Positions 55,952 to 64,000 of a stretch of 64,000 nt of DNA are shown one piece after another; the stretch's first letter is position 1; each line of letters opens with the position of its first letter. A program made the translations under genes and the position numbers. Source of the stretch: Methanobrevibacter boviskoreani JH1 (lineage in GTDB: Archaea > Methanobacteriota > Methanobacteria > Methanobacteriales > Methanobacteriaceae); assembly GCF_000320505.1 (NCBI RefSeq), contig NZ_BAGX02000020.1:315908-379907 (forward strand), read 5' to 3'. Below the pieces are notes generated by a model that was not told where the DNA came from, made no database searches, and worked only from the letters and a program-made list of their open reading frames with translations.

Positions 55952-57265
55952 TTATAAACCTTTAATTTCATTCATGTGGTTTACACGTTTCTGTACAAGT
56001 TCCTCTGTTCCAACATCACTTCTATGATAGACAGGACCCTTTACAAATTCACATGCTTTTTCTGCAATCTTTTCAGCTTCGCTAATGGATTCATCTTGAG
56101 CCACAATACCGAGAGCCCTTGAACCTGTAAGTTTTACTCCATCGTCATCTTCACTTACTGATGCATAGAAGACTTTTGCACCTAAATCCTCAATTGCCTT
56201 CTCGTCAACCTCTATCTTTTCGCCGGCATACTCTGTATCTGGATATCCCTCAGGTACAATATATTTACAGACACTTGCAAGATTATTGAACTCGACTTTA
56301 TCCAGGTTTCCATCTGCAATTGCCTTACATACATCAACCATTTTGGTTTTCATGAGAGGAAGTACATTCATTGCTTCAGGATCCCCGAACCTTGCATTAA
56401 ACTCAATCAAGCGTGGTCCGTCTGAGGATAACATGAACTGACCATACAATATTCCCTTGTAAGGTTTAGCCTCCTTGGCTATTGCATCAACAACCTCCTG
56501 CATGATTTTTACAGAAGCGTCATAATCTTCCTGTGATAAAAATGGTAGTAATCCTCCCTTATCGGAATATGAACCCATACCTCCTGTAATCGCACCTTGG
56601 TCTCCCTCAAATGCATGTGGATGGTCCTGTGCTGCTGGCATTGGAGCTAGGTGTTGTCCGTCACAGAAAGCCTGAATTGTATATTCCTCTCCAATCACTC
56701 TTTCTTCAATAATTACCTGTGCAAATCCGCCCATTACATTATCGATAACTTCTGACGCATATTCCTTAGCTTCATTGTTGTCCTTTAGGTGGTCACCTAC
56801 AATTTTAACTCCTTTACCACCTGTTAGTCCTACAGGTTTTACAACAACTTCCTTGTCATATGAGTCTAGAAATTCATTTAAATCCTTGGTGTTGTCAAAT
56901 ACCTTGTAGGTTAATGATCCTGGAATATCGTATTTTTCAAAAAGATTTCTCATAAATGATTTATCAGTTTCAATTCTTGCTGCACTTTTACAAGGTCCTA
57001 CACATTTAACTCCAACCTCTTCAAGTTTGTCGACAATACCCTCTCCAAGAGGTGATTCTGGTCCGATTACTGCAAGTTCAATATTGTTCTCTTTAGCATA
57101 TTCCGCTACCTTATCAACCTCTCCCTCATCACCAATGGTGTATGTGGACATTCTTGAGATTCCAGGGTTTTTCTTACTAATATAGGTATATAGTTCTACA
57201 TCATCCTTTAAAGCATCACAAATGGCATGTTCTCTTGCACCTGCACCAACAACTAAAACTTTCAT
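55952..57265 (-). CDS. purD: Phosphoribosylamine-glycine ligase
   Basis: ATP-grasp ligase making glycinamide ribonucleotide in purine synthesis. Seen: N-terminal [17 protein letters not shown]; phosphate loop region with [53 protein letters not shown]; and the catalytic [20 protein letters not shown]. 437 aa is normal for stand-alone PurD. GGAG upstream of ATG 57265. Transcribed away from ilvB across a 291-base gap. Confidence 0.96.
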   Translation of the reverse strand: MKVLVVGAGAREHAICDALKDDVELYTYISKKNPGISRMSTYTIGDEGEVDKVAEYAKENNIELAVIGPESPLGEGIVDKLEEVGVKCVGPCKSAARIETDKSFMRNLFEKYDIPGSLTYKVFDNTKDLNEFLDSYDKEVVVKPVGLTGGKGVKIVGDHLKDNNEAKEYASEVIDNVMGGFAQVIIEERVIGEEYTIQAFCDGQHLAPMPAAQDHPHAFEGDQGAITGGMGSYSDKGGLLPFLSQEDYDASVKIMQEVVDAIAKEAKPYKGILYGQFMLSSDGPRLIEFNARFGDPEAMNVLPLMKTKMVDVCKAIADGNLDKVEFNNLASVCKYIVPEGYPDTEYAGEKIEVDEKAIEDLGAKVFYASVSEDDDGVKLTGSRALGIVAQDESISEAEKIAEKACEFVKGPVYHRSDVGTEELVQKRVNHMNEIKGL

Positions 57266-57402
57266 ATTATTTTCTCCTTTTTTTAAGATTATTCCTTAAT
57301 CAGTCTAACTTTAAAATATTGTTTTCTAATATAAACTAAAAATATTTTATATATATTAAAGTTTATATTAATCATTAAATATATTATTATTATATTTTAA
57401 AT

Positions 57403-57410
57403 TTTATATA
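57403..57410 (+). promoter_or_regulatory. Candidate TATA box of ilvBN
   Basis: TTTATATA about 150 bases before ilvB ATG 57557, implying a 5' leader of about 125 bases that contains the inverted repeats at 57470-57525. Confidence 0.4.
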
Positions 57411-57469
57411 ATAATATTGAAAAAATATTCTTTTTCAATCATTGATATTTACATTTATAATTTAAAGTT

Positions 57470-57525
57470 AAGTCTACCATTATGTATGGGATTTTTTTAA
57501 AGACTTTAATTTAACAGTTGGTAGA
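57470..57525 (+). promoter_or_regulatory. Leader inverted repeats before ilvB, possible attenuator
   Basis: Two mutually exclusive stems share the same left arm: AAGTCT (57470-57475) with AGACTT (57501-57506), and TCTACCA (57473-57479) with TGGTAGA (57519-57525). A small CCAT/ATGG hairpin and a T7 tract lie inside. The arrangement could allow alternative structures; no ligand or leader peptide is obvious. Confidence 0.3.
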
Positions 57526-57556
57526 TATTCATTTTATACAATTAAAAGGTGATTTA

Positions 57557-59257
57557 ATGAATGGTGGAGAGGCTATTTTAAAAGCCCTTAAGGAACAGGG
57601 AGTAGACACTATATTCGGATATCCGGGAGGAACAGTTATTCCTCTTTATGACTCAATTTATGATGATGACATTAGACACATATTAGTTCGTCATGAACAA
57701 TGTGCGGCTCATGCAGCTGAAGGTTATGCAAGGGCTTCTGGTAAGGTTGGTGTATGTTTAGCAACTTCCGGTCCAGGTGCAACTAACCTTATTACAGGAA
57801 TTGCTGATGCTTACATGGATTCAACTCCAATCGTTGCCATTACAGGCCAGGTAAATCTAAGTGCAATAGGTAATGACGCTTTCCAGGAAGCTGATATCAT
57901 GGGAATTTCAATGCCTATTACAAAACATAACTATCAGATCCATGACCCTGATACAATTCCATCTATTGTAAAATCTAGTTTTGACATTGCAAGTACAGGT
58001 CGTCAGGGTCCTGTTTTAATTGATTTTCCAAAGGAAATGCAGGTTAGGGAATTAAACAAATATGAAACAACTTTAATTGAGACCCCAGGATATAATCCTA
58101 CACTTAAAGGTAATATAAAACAGGTTAAAAAGGCTTGTAAAATGATTAAAAACAGTCAAAAACCTATGATTTTAGCTGGTGGAGGAGTTATTGCAGCTGG
58201 AGCAAATAAGGAATTAGAGAAATTTGCAAAAATCATCGATGCTCCTGTTGTCACTACCCTAATGGGTAAAGGTGCAGTTCCAGAGGATGAGGATTATGCC
58301 CTTGGAATGCTTGGAATGCATGGTAGATTAGTTGCAAATAAAAACATTAACAAATCAGATTTATTAATCGCAATCGGTTGCAGATTCTCTGATAGAACCA
58401 CAGGTAAGATTGATGAATTCATTCCAAATGCAAAGGTTATACACATAGATGTAGATCCTGCAGAGATAGGTAAGAACATCGATGTAGATATCCCTATTGT
58501 AGGTGATGCTAAGAATGTTTTAGAGATGTTCAATAAGGAATTAAATTCCTATAAACCGAATGTTGATGCTGTTAGCTGGCTTACAGAACTAGAATCCAAA
58601 AAGGAATTACTAAAACCTAGGGATAATTATGATGATGTTCCTTTAATGCCACAGAGAGTTATAAGGGAAATATCTGAAGCATTAACTGAAGATTCCATTG
58701 TTACAACTGATGTAGGTCTTCATCAAATGTTTGCAGCTCATTACTTTAATGTAAAAAAACCTCGTAAATTCATATCATCTGGTGGTTTAGGAACTATGGG
58801 ATATGGTTTCCCTGCAGCTATTGGTGCAAAGGTTGCCTGTGAGGATGATCCTGTTCTTGCAGTTGTTGGAGACGGAGGATTCATGATGGTTTCACAGGAA
58901 CTTGCTACTGTACATGATTATGACCTTCCTGTAATCATTGCATTACTTGATAACCGTAAATTAGGTATGGTATATCAATGGCAAAGCTTATTATATGATG
59001 GTCGTTTATCTGAAACAGATTTAGGTACTATTCCTGACTTTGTTAAATTAGCTGAAAGTTATGGAATTAACGGTGAAAATATCACCAAACCTGGTGAAAC
59101 TAAAAAAGCTGTATCAAAAGCTATTAAGGATAATGAGGCAATTCTATTAAATATTGATATCAAACCTAATGAGTTCTTGCCTATGGTTCCACCTGGTTCT
59201 GCTGTTGAGGATATTCTTGGTGAGTATGAACTTGCAAAAGATTTTGAGGATAACTAG
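57557..59257 (+). CDS. ilvB: Acetolactate synthase large subunit
   Basis: TPP- and FAD-dependent acetohydroxyacid synthase that makes 2-acetolactate (and acetohydroxybutyrate), the first step to valine, leucine and isoleucine. Motifs: IFGYPGGTVIPLYD with catalytic Glu in VRHEQCAAHAAEGYARASG; ATSGPGATNLITGIADA; FAD region with GMHGRLVANKNINKSDLLIAIGCRFSDRT; TPP motif VVGDGGFMMVSQEL to LLDNRKLGMVYQWQ. 566 aa. I start at ATG 57557 with GGTGAT three bases upstream, rather than 57518. The regulatory subunit gene follows. Confidence 0.96.
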   Translation: MNGGEAILKALKEQGVDTIFGYPGGTVIPLYDSIYDDDIRHILVRHEQCAAHAAEGYARASGKVGVCLATSGPGATNLITGIADAYMDSTPIVAITGQVNLSAIGNDAFQEADIMGISMPITKHNYQIHDPDTIPSIVKSSFDIASTGRQGPVLIDFPKEMQVRELNKYETTLIETPGYNPTLKGNIKQVKKACKMIKNSQKPMILAGGGVIAAGANKELEKFAKIIDAPVVTTLMGKGAVPEDEDYALGMLGMHGRLVANKNINKSDLLIAIGCRFSDRTTGKIDEFIPNAKVIHIDVDPAEIGKNIDVDIPIVGDAKNVLEMFNKELNSYKPNVDAVSWLTELESKKELLKPRDNYDDVPLMPQRVIREISEALTEDSIVTTDVGLHQMFAAHYFNVKKPRKFISSGGLGTMGYGFPAAIGAKVACEDDPVLAVVGDGGFMMVSQELATVHDYDLPVIIALLDNRKLGMVYQWQSLLYDGRLSETDLGTIPDFVKLAESYGINGENITKPGETKKAVSKAIKDNEAILLNIDIKPNEFLPMVPPGSAVEDILGEYELAKDFEDN

Positions 59258-59272
59258 TTGAGAGGTTTTATT

Positions 59273-59758
59273 ATGAGTCATACAATTAGTATTTTGGTTG
59301 AACATAAACCTGGTGTTTTACAGAAAGTAACTAGCCTTTTTACAAGAAGGGGATTTAATATTGAAAGTATTACTGTAGGTTCCTCTGAGGTTGAGAATTT
59401 GGCTAGAATGGTTATTGTTGTAAACGCTGATGAGAAAGGTTTAGAACAGGTTAAAAAACAATTGAATAAATTAATAGATGTTATTAAAGTTAAGGAATTA
59501 GCACCTCAATCTTCTGTAAAAAGAGAACTTTGTTTAATCAAGGTTAAAACTAAGGATGCAAAGGCTAGAACAGAGGTTATGCAATATACCGATATTTTCA
59601 GAGGAAACATAATCGATGTTTCAGATCATAATGTTACTATTGAGGTAACTGGTCATCCAAACAAGATTGAAGCTTTAATAAAATTACTTAAAAACTATGG
59701 AATTAGAAAGATAGCTCGTACAGGTCCTACAGCATTATCCAGAGGATCTCAGACTTAA
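59273..59758 (+). CDS. ilvN: Acetolactate synthase small (regulatory) subunit
   Basis: Regulatory partner of IlvB that confers valine feedback. The N-terminal ACT domain is TISILVEHKPGVLQKVTSLFTRRGFNIESITVGSSE; the C-terminal ALS_ss_C domain is ELCLIKVKTKDAKARTEVMQY with EVTGHPNKIEALIKLLKNYG and IARTGPTALSRG. 161 aa. I choose ATG 59273 with GAGAGGT before it; the TTG at 59258 overlaps that site. It begins 15 bases after ilvB, so the two are one transcript and are expressed in balance. Confidence 0.95.
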   Translation: MSHTISILVEHKPGVLQKVTSLFTRRGFNIESITVGSSEVENLARMVIVVNADEKGLEQVKKQLNKLIDVIKVKELAPQSSVKRELCLIKVKTKDAKARTEVMQYTDIFRGNIIDVSDHNVTIEVTGHPNKIEALIKLLKNYGIRKIARTGPTALSRGSQT

Positions 59759-59780
59759 TTTCAATTCTTTCTTTTTTTAT

Positions 59781-59840
59781 TTTATTATAAAATCTATTTT
59801 TTTATTATAAAATCTATTTTTTTATTTTAAGATCTATTTT
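59781..59840. repeat. Triple 20-bp tandem repeat after ilvN
   Basis: TTTATTATAAAATCTATTTT twice exactly, then once with two changes. A second degenerate tandem follows (GTAATTGATTATTTTTAGTT at 59854 and GTAATTGGTTATTTTTAGCT at 59912). T-rich and probably also the ilvN termination region. Confidence 0.7.
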
Positions 59841-60009
59841 TTTATTTAGTATAGTAATTGATTATTTTTAGTTATTTCTTTATTTAAAATCAGTTTTATT
59901 TCATTTATTATTGTAATTGGTTATTTTTAGCTATTCTTTTATTTAAAGTCAATTTTTAACTTATTTATTTATCTATTTCCTCTAATATCCAGTTACTTTA
60001 ACAATTTTT

Positions 60010-60433
60010 TATTATAAGTTATAAGTTATAATCTGTTTTTTTATAAAATTTTTTTTATATTTTTGATTAAAGTCTCTGTTTTTATATAAATGGCTTTTAT
60101 TAATTATGAATCTTGGTTATTTCATTGATCTTTTAGTATTTATTGATTTAAGGTAATTTTATTAAAGACAGTTTTTAATTTTTTTAATCTTTTTATTATA
60201 AGTTATAAGTTATAAATTAAATGTTATAAGTTATATTCTGTTTTTTTATAAATTTTTTCATTTTTCTTGGTTAAAATCATTGTTTTTATATAGCTGGCAT
60301 TTATCAATATGAAATCTTGGTTATTTTGTTGATTTTTTCTTTTTTTATTGATTTAGGATGGTTTTATCAAGAATGGTTTTATTTTTTTAGTTTTTTCTAT
60401 TATAAGTTATAAGTTATAACTTATAAACTATAA
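60010..60433. repeat. Duplicated about 190-bp unit bounded by heptad repeats
   Basis: TTATAAG triplets at 60011-60032, 60195-60214 (with more near 60224) and 60399-60433 bound two similar segments. Shared pieces are CTGTTTTTTTATAAA, GTTTTTATATA, GGC-TTTAT, and GAAATCTTGGTTATTT. So a unit of about 190 bp was duplicated in tandem and has drifted. It fills the convergent gap between ilvN and a MATE gene (59759-60588). Confidence 0.7.
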
Positions 60434-60588
60434 TAATTTATATTATTTAAGTTGTTTTTAGTTAATTAAATTTAATTAGTAAGAATTAGTTTAATTTATT
60501 TTATAAACCGAGAATCTATAATTGATTTTAAGAGTAAAATAAGCTGTTAAATATCATAATTAATAAATGGATAAAAGAAAATTATCCT

Positions 60589-61986
60589 TTATCCTTTTAC
60601 ATATAGATCTGTTGAACTTCTTTTTAAACGTCTAATGAATAATTTAGCCCAGGTAAATGCAACAAATCCTCCAATGGTTGCACCTATTACAAGACCATAA
60701 TAGATTCCATTGGCACCTAAACCTAGGATAAAACCACCAACATATGAGAATACCAACTCAAATAGTAAAGCCCTAAATAAGGTTAATATTAATGAGGTTA
60801 TTCCTTTTCCAACACCTTGGAAAGTCATGGATGCTGCAATACCAAATGGCATACCGATTAAAAAGAAACATGTAATCTTAATTAAATCTGTAATCATTGG
60901 AGCAAGTCCCACACTTGTCTCTGTATAGGTGAATACAAATGCAATGTTTCCGGCAAAGATGTATAAAACTATACATAGTATTACACTAAACAGAAAACCT
61001 AGTTTTACGGAATAGTTAAATGCAACATCTAGTTTTTTATAGTCCCTTCCACCATATGCTGCACCAACAACAGTTAGAACCGCTGTACCAATACCTATTA
61101 AAGGTATCATTGCCATCTGTATGATTCTCATTGCGGCGGTATATCCAGCCACCGCATTACTTGTTGCAACTATTACAAGCATTCCGTTGATTGCCATAAC
61201 AAGTAAGGATACAATTAATTGTTCGGCACTTGCAGGAACTGCAACAATAAGAATCTCCTTTAATATATGCCTGCTGGCTTTAAACTCGCTTCTTCCAACA
61301 TTTAGATATGTGTCCTTCTTAACCCAAATCCAGTAGGCCATAATCACACATGAGATACCTGCTGATATTACACTGGCCCATGCCGCACCGGTAATACCCA
61401 TGCCCATGGGGTAGATGAATATCGGATCAAGTACTATGTTCAATGCAGCAGTTGCAGCTGTCACATACATTGCCCTGTTGACGTCTCCCTCGGATCTAAG
61501 TATTGCTGTTCCAACACCTGAGAATACAAAGAAAAACATTAATCCGAATACGATATAACCGTATTGAAGTCCTAGATTAGTTGTACTTCCTGCACCCATT
61601 AGGAGTAGCACATCCCTTAGGAATGGTAAAAGGATTACCGGAACAAGTATGGAAAGAATCACCGTTAATATGACAGTGTGTACAGCAGCGTTGTCTGCCA
61701 ATTTCTTATCCTTTCCACCTATTGCCCTTGCAATTAATGAGTTTGCACCTGAACCTATCCCATTTCCAACTCCAACAAGTATCATAAATAGTGGTGTAAT
61801 GAATCCTATTGCAGCAAGTGCATCGGATCCAAGACCTGCCACCCATATACTGTCTGCAAGGTTATATGCCATAATAAGAAGCATGGAAACCATCATCGGC
61901 ACTGCTAATTTGTTTATTGCTTTTTTGGGATCTCCTGTTATAATATCAATATTGCTGTTTTTACCCTTTTCAGTTTGATTAGCCAT
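60589..61986 (-). CDS. MATE-family exporter, second copy
   Basis: 465 aa, 12 helices, close in layout to the 51400 protein: GDPKKAINKLAVPMMVSMLLIMAYNLADSIWVAGLGSDALAAIGFITPLF near the start, ILRSEGDVNRAMYVTAATAALNIVLDPIFIYPMG in the first half and a matching second half. Likely a cation-coupled exporter. No regulator gene is adjacent. The dyad at 62118-62144 lies upstream. GGAGGA precedes ATG 61986. The two paralogues may come from an old duplication. Confidence 0.9.
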   Translation of the reverse strand: MANQTEKGKNSNIDIITGDPKKAINKLAVPMMVSMLLIMAYNLADSIWVAGLGSDALAAIGFITPLFMILVGVGNGIGSGANSLIARAIGGKDKKLADNAAVHTVILTVILSILVPVILLPFLRDVLLLMGAGSTTNLGLQYGYIVFGLMFFFVFSGVGTAILRSEGDVNRAMYVTAATAALNIVLDPIFIYPMGMGITGAAWASVISAGISCVIMAYWIWVKKDTYLNVGRSEFKASRHILKEILIVAVPASAEQLIVSLLVMAINGMLVIVATSNAVAGYTAAMRIIQMAMIPLIGIGTAVLTVVGAAYGGRDYKKLDVAFNYSVKLGFLFSVILCIVLYIFAGNIAFVFTYTETSVGLAPMITDLIKITCFFLIGMPFGIAASMTFQGVGKGITSLILTLFRALLFELVFSYVGGFILGLGANGIYYGLVIGATIGGFVAFTWAKLFIRRLKRSSTDLYVKG

Positions 61987-62117
61987 TTTCTCCTCCTAAT
62001 TGTTTTATATAAAAATTTAGACTTAAGATGATCGATTAAAATCATATTGTTAAGATAAGTATATTAGAAATAAAAAACATTACCTGAATGCCTTTCTATA
62101 AAACTTGATTGACTTAA

Positions 62118-62144
62118 AAATTCATATCCTCAGGATAGAAATTT
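62118..62144. promoter_or_regulatory. 27-bp dyad upstream of the MATE gene
   Basis: AAATT-CA-TATCCT-C-AGGATA-GA-AATTT (62118-62144): two perfect inner and outer arms with two mismatched bases between. It might be an operator for the MATE gene 130 bases away or a hairpin. Confidence 0.35.
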
Positions 62145-62403
62145 TAAAAAAAAGTTAGATTAAATTCAATATTCTAAAAATCACTCTTAGAAAAATATTC
62201 AATTTATAGTATTAATATTGTGATTAGATATTATATATAATTTGTTTAAATGGTGGAAATGATTTTACCTTAATATTTAAAGTTTTTTATTTACATTAGT
62301 TTAATTAATATTAATTTTTATAAAATAACATTCATTTTAATAATGTTTATTTGAATAAACTTCCTGTTTTTATAGTTTTTTTTAAATATTTTAAAAATAG
62401 TTC

Positions 62404-62415
62404 ATTTCATGAAAT
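62404..62415. promoter_or_regulatory. Palindrome next to the ilvC promoter
   Basis: ATTTCATGAAAT is a perfect 12-bp palindrome ending nine bases before the ilvC TATA motif, where an upstream regulator would be placed. Confidence 0.4.
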
Positions 62416-62423
62416 TTAAATAA

Positions 62424-62436
62424 CTTTATAAGTAAT
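62424..62436 (+). promoter_or_regulatory. Core promoter of ilvC
   Basis: CTTTATAAGTAAT, the same 13 bases as before mtd (31361-31373). A start about 25 bases on gives a leader near 110 bases, ended by the strong AAAGGAG ribosome site. Confidence 0.55.
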
Positions 62437-62560
62437 GAAATAATATATTTAAATGTTAATATTATGTAACAAAAAGTTAGTTTATTTATTACTTAATATT
62501 ATTAGATAAAAATTTTTTTTCTAGAAATTCTTTTTTAAAAAAATTAAAGGAGTTTTTAAT

Positions 62561-63556
62561 ATGCAAATGTATTATGATGATGACGTAGATACTAGCGTTA
62601 TTGCAGATAAAACTATTGCTGTAATTGGTTACGGAAGCCAAGGTCATGCTCAATCTAGAAACATGGCAGACAGTGGATTAAATGTAATTGTAGGACTTAG
62701 AAAAGATGGTAAATCTTGGCAAAAAGCTAAAGATGACGGTATGAATGTAATGACCATTGAAGATGCTGCTAAAGAAGCAGATATTATCCACATCTTACTT
62801 CCTGATGAAATCCAAGCTACAGTTTACGAAAATCAAATTAAACCTTATGTAGAAAGTGGAAACACTATTTCATTCTCTCACGGATTCAACATTCATTTTG
62901 ACTTAATTCAACCACCTGAAGATGTAAACATCGTCATGTTTGCACCTAAAGGACCTGGTTCCATGGTAAGACAAACTTACTTAGAAGGTTTCGGAATTCC
63001 TGGACTTGTTGCTGTTGAACAAGATCCTAGTGGAGACGCTTTACAATTAGCTTTAGGTATGGCAAAAGCTGCTGGATTCACTAAAGCTGGTGTAATTGAA
63101 ACTACCTTCAAAGAAGAAACCGAAACTGATTTATTCGGTGAACAAGCTGTTTTATGTGGTGGACTTACTGAACTCATTAAAAACGGTTTCGATACCTTAG
63201 TAGAAGCTGGATACCAACCTGAAATTGCATACTTTGAAACTTGCCACGAAGTAAAACTTATTGTAGATATCATCTACAAGAAAGGTTTCGAAGGTATGTG
63301 GAAAGATGTAAGTAACACTGCTGAATATGGTGGATTAACCAGAAGAACTTCTGTTATTGGTGAAGACTCCAAGAAAGCTATGAAAGAAGTTTTAACTCAA
63401 ATCCAAGATGGTACTTTCAAAAACGAATTTGCTGAAGAATATGCAAGCGGATTCTCTAACTTAAAAGAAATGAGAGAAGCTGAAAACAACGAACAAATCG
63501 AAGTTGTTGGTACTAGACTCAGAAAAGCTTGTGGATTACAAAAAGATGATGAATAG
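62561..63556 (+). CDS. ilvC: Ketol-acid reductoisomerase
   Basis: Isomerises and reduces acetolactate (and acetohydroxybutyrate) with NADPH, second step of the valine/isoleucine route. The N-terminal Rossmann domain has [26 protein letters not shown] (about 20-45), then HGFNIHF and [13 protein letters not shown]. The C-terminal domain binds Mg2+ through Asp and Glu in [18 protein letters not shown] and [19 protein letters not shown]. 331 aa, class I. Codons are strongly optimised (AAC, GAA, GGT), implying high expression. AAAGGAG precedes ATG 62561. The hairpin at 63546-63570 overlaps its stop. Confidence 0.97.
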   Translation: MQMYYDDDVDTSVIADKTIAVIGYGSQGHAQSRNMADSGLNVIVGLRKDGKSWQKAKDDGMNVMTIEDAAKEADIIHILLPDEIQATVYENQIKPYVESGNTISFSHGFNIHFDLIQPPEDVNIVMFAPKGPGSMVRQTYLEGFGIPGLVAVEQDPSGDALQLALGMAKAAGFTKAGVIETTFKEETETDLFGEQAVLCGGLTELIKNGFDTLVEAGYQPEIAYFETCHEVKLIVDIIYKKGFEGMWKDVSNTAEYGGLTRRTSVIGEDSKKAMKEVLTQIQDGTFKNEFAEEYASGFSNLKEMREAENNEQIEVVGTRLRKACGLQKDDE

Positions 63557-63585
63557 ATTTTATTCATCATTTTAATCTTTTTTTT
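63546..63585 (+). terminator. Hairpin over the ilvC stop codon plus T8
   Basis: ATGATGAATA (63546-63555), five-base loop, TATTCATCAT (63561-63570): a 10-bp stem that includes two bases of the ilvC stop codon and the third base in the loop. TTTTTTTT follows at 63578-63585. Confidence 0.75.
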
Positions 63586-63800
63586 ATCTTATTTAGTAAT
63601 ACTTTTTATCTATTTTTTATTAATTTATTATTGTTATTATTATTCTAATCCTTGATAAGATTCCAAGACTTCCAATATCTGTTTTTATTAAAGCAAGTCT
63701 ATAATCGAATTATCTAACTTTTTTTCATCATAAAACAGTATTTAACTCGTTTTTCATAGTAAATTAATAGATTTTAAAATATTGAAATTTAATCTTAAAA

Positions 63801-63975
63801 GTTATAAAAACAGTGTTTTAGATTAGAATTTATAAAAGTGAGTAATATTTTAAATTAAACGTTATAAGAGTAGTAATTTAAAATTAAAGTTTATAAAATA
63901 ATATATTTTAAATTAAAAGCTATAATGGCAGTATTTAAATTTGAATGTTATAAAAATAGTATTCTAAATTTAGTT
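63801..63975. repeat. Tandem repeat of about 29 bp, at least six copies
   Basis: Units begin with (G)TTATAA-like cores at 63801, 63829, 63861, 63889, 63919 and 63947 (steps 28-32). They have the pattern GTTATAAAA-AGTA-TTTTAAATTAAA and continue toward the window end. The gap after ilvC (63557-64000) has no visible gene. Confidence 0.65.
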
Positions 63976-64000
63976 TAGTAGTATTTAAAGTTAAAAATTA

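Larger units (their letters stand above)
61987..62560. other. Divergent regulatory region between the MATE and ilvC genes
   Basis: 574 AT-rich bases without a gene. Two dyads and the ilvC core promoter lie in it: the TATCCT-C-AGGATA dyad on the left, ATTTCATGAAAT at 62404-62415 and the TATA box next to it. No structured RNA was recognised. Confidence 0.5.

Noticed and set aside
57518..57556. Longer N-terminus of IlvB starting at 57518
   Set aside because: The start would be non-ATG without a ribosome site, while GGTGAT stands exactly before ATG 57557.
11101..60433. TTATAA heptads as archaeal TATA boxes
   Set aside because: They are mostly in convergent gaps or far from starts, occur in tandem, and genes next to them have other better TATA-like sites.

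Overview
The window is chromosomal DNA of a very AT-rich methanogenic archaeon of the order Methanobacteriales, most likely a Methanobrevibacter. The evidence is the gene content: F420-dependent methylene-H4MPT dehydrogenase (mtd), the Fae-Hps fusion, the CoM/CoB-dependent fumarate reductase subunit TfrA, a CfbB-type amidotransferase, Alba, archaeal-type ThrS and a CTP-dependent riboflavin kinase. Many starts carry a GGTGAT or GGAGG ribosome binding site. I see no rRNA, tRNA, insertion sequence, prophage or CRISPR-cas locus. The species is not resolved.

Layout. 0-13.9 kb: a deaminase, tfrA, a riboflavin locus (bacterial-looking ribB under an FMN riboswitch, opposite archaeal ribK), a reversed-order CobB/CobQ-like fusion, a glycosyltransferase, gatA, an exported staphylococcal-type nuclease, a HAD phosphatase, a TIM-barrel enzyme and nudC. 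13.9-18 kb: a PadR-ABC transporter-beta-propeller operon with a dyad at its promoter. 18-25.3 kb: alba, a leuA-type synthase, a PHP enzyme, a DUF1786-like protein, then a parA gene with a small partner followed by a striking array of about 15 TTATAA-based repeats. 25.3-34.2 kb: a radical SAM/HhH protein, cfbB, cell-surface glycan genes, mtd, hisB, a ferredoxin and a ModE-type regulator. 34.7-46.2 kb: a flippase, an iron-sulfur flavoprotein, a PP-loop protein, fae-hps, thrS and a barstar/barnase pair. 46.3-63.6 kb: branched-chain amino acid genes (ilvD, ilvB-ilvN, ilvC), argF, argS, purD, signal peptidase and two MATE exporters, one next to a MarR regulator.

How the genes work together. ilvB/ilvN, ilvC and ilvD supply the common valine/isoleucine pathway and the leuA-type synthase branches off it. 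mtd and fae-hps act on C1 units of tetrahydromethanopterin. ribB and ribK act at the two ends of FMN synthesis and are controlled differently. The polymerase, flippase and glycosyltransferases fit surface polysaccharide or pseudomurein assembly.

Most interesting: (1) the ParA/GLGRGL-protein operon with its iteron field, which looks like an archaeal chromosome-partition locus with candidate centromere-like sites; (2) the FMN riboswitch plus bacterial-type ribB, apparently acquired together; (3) a complete barnase-barstar pair in an archaeon; (4) hairpins spanning or abutting stop codons and followed by U-tracts at several genes. All functional statements are inferred from sequence; no searches were run.
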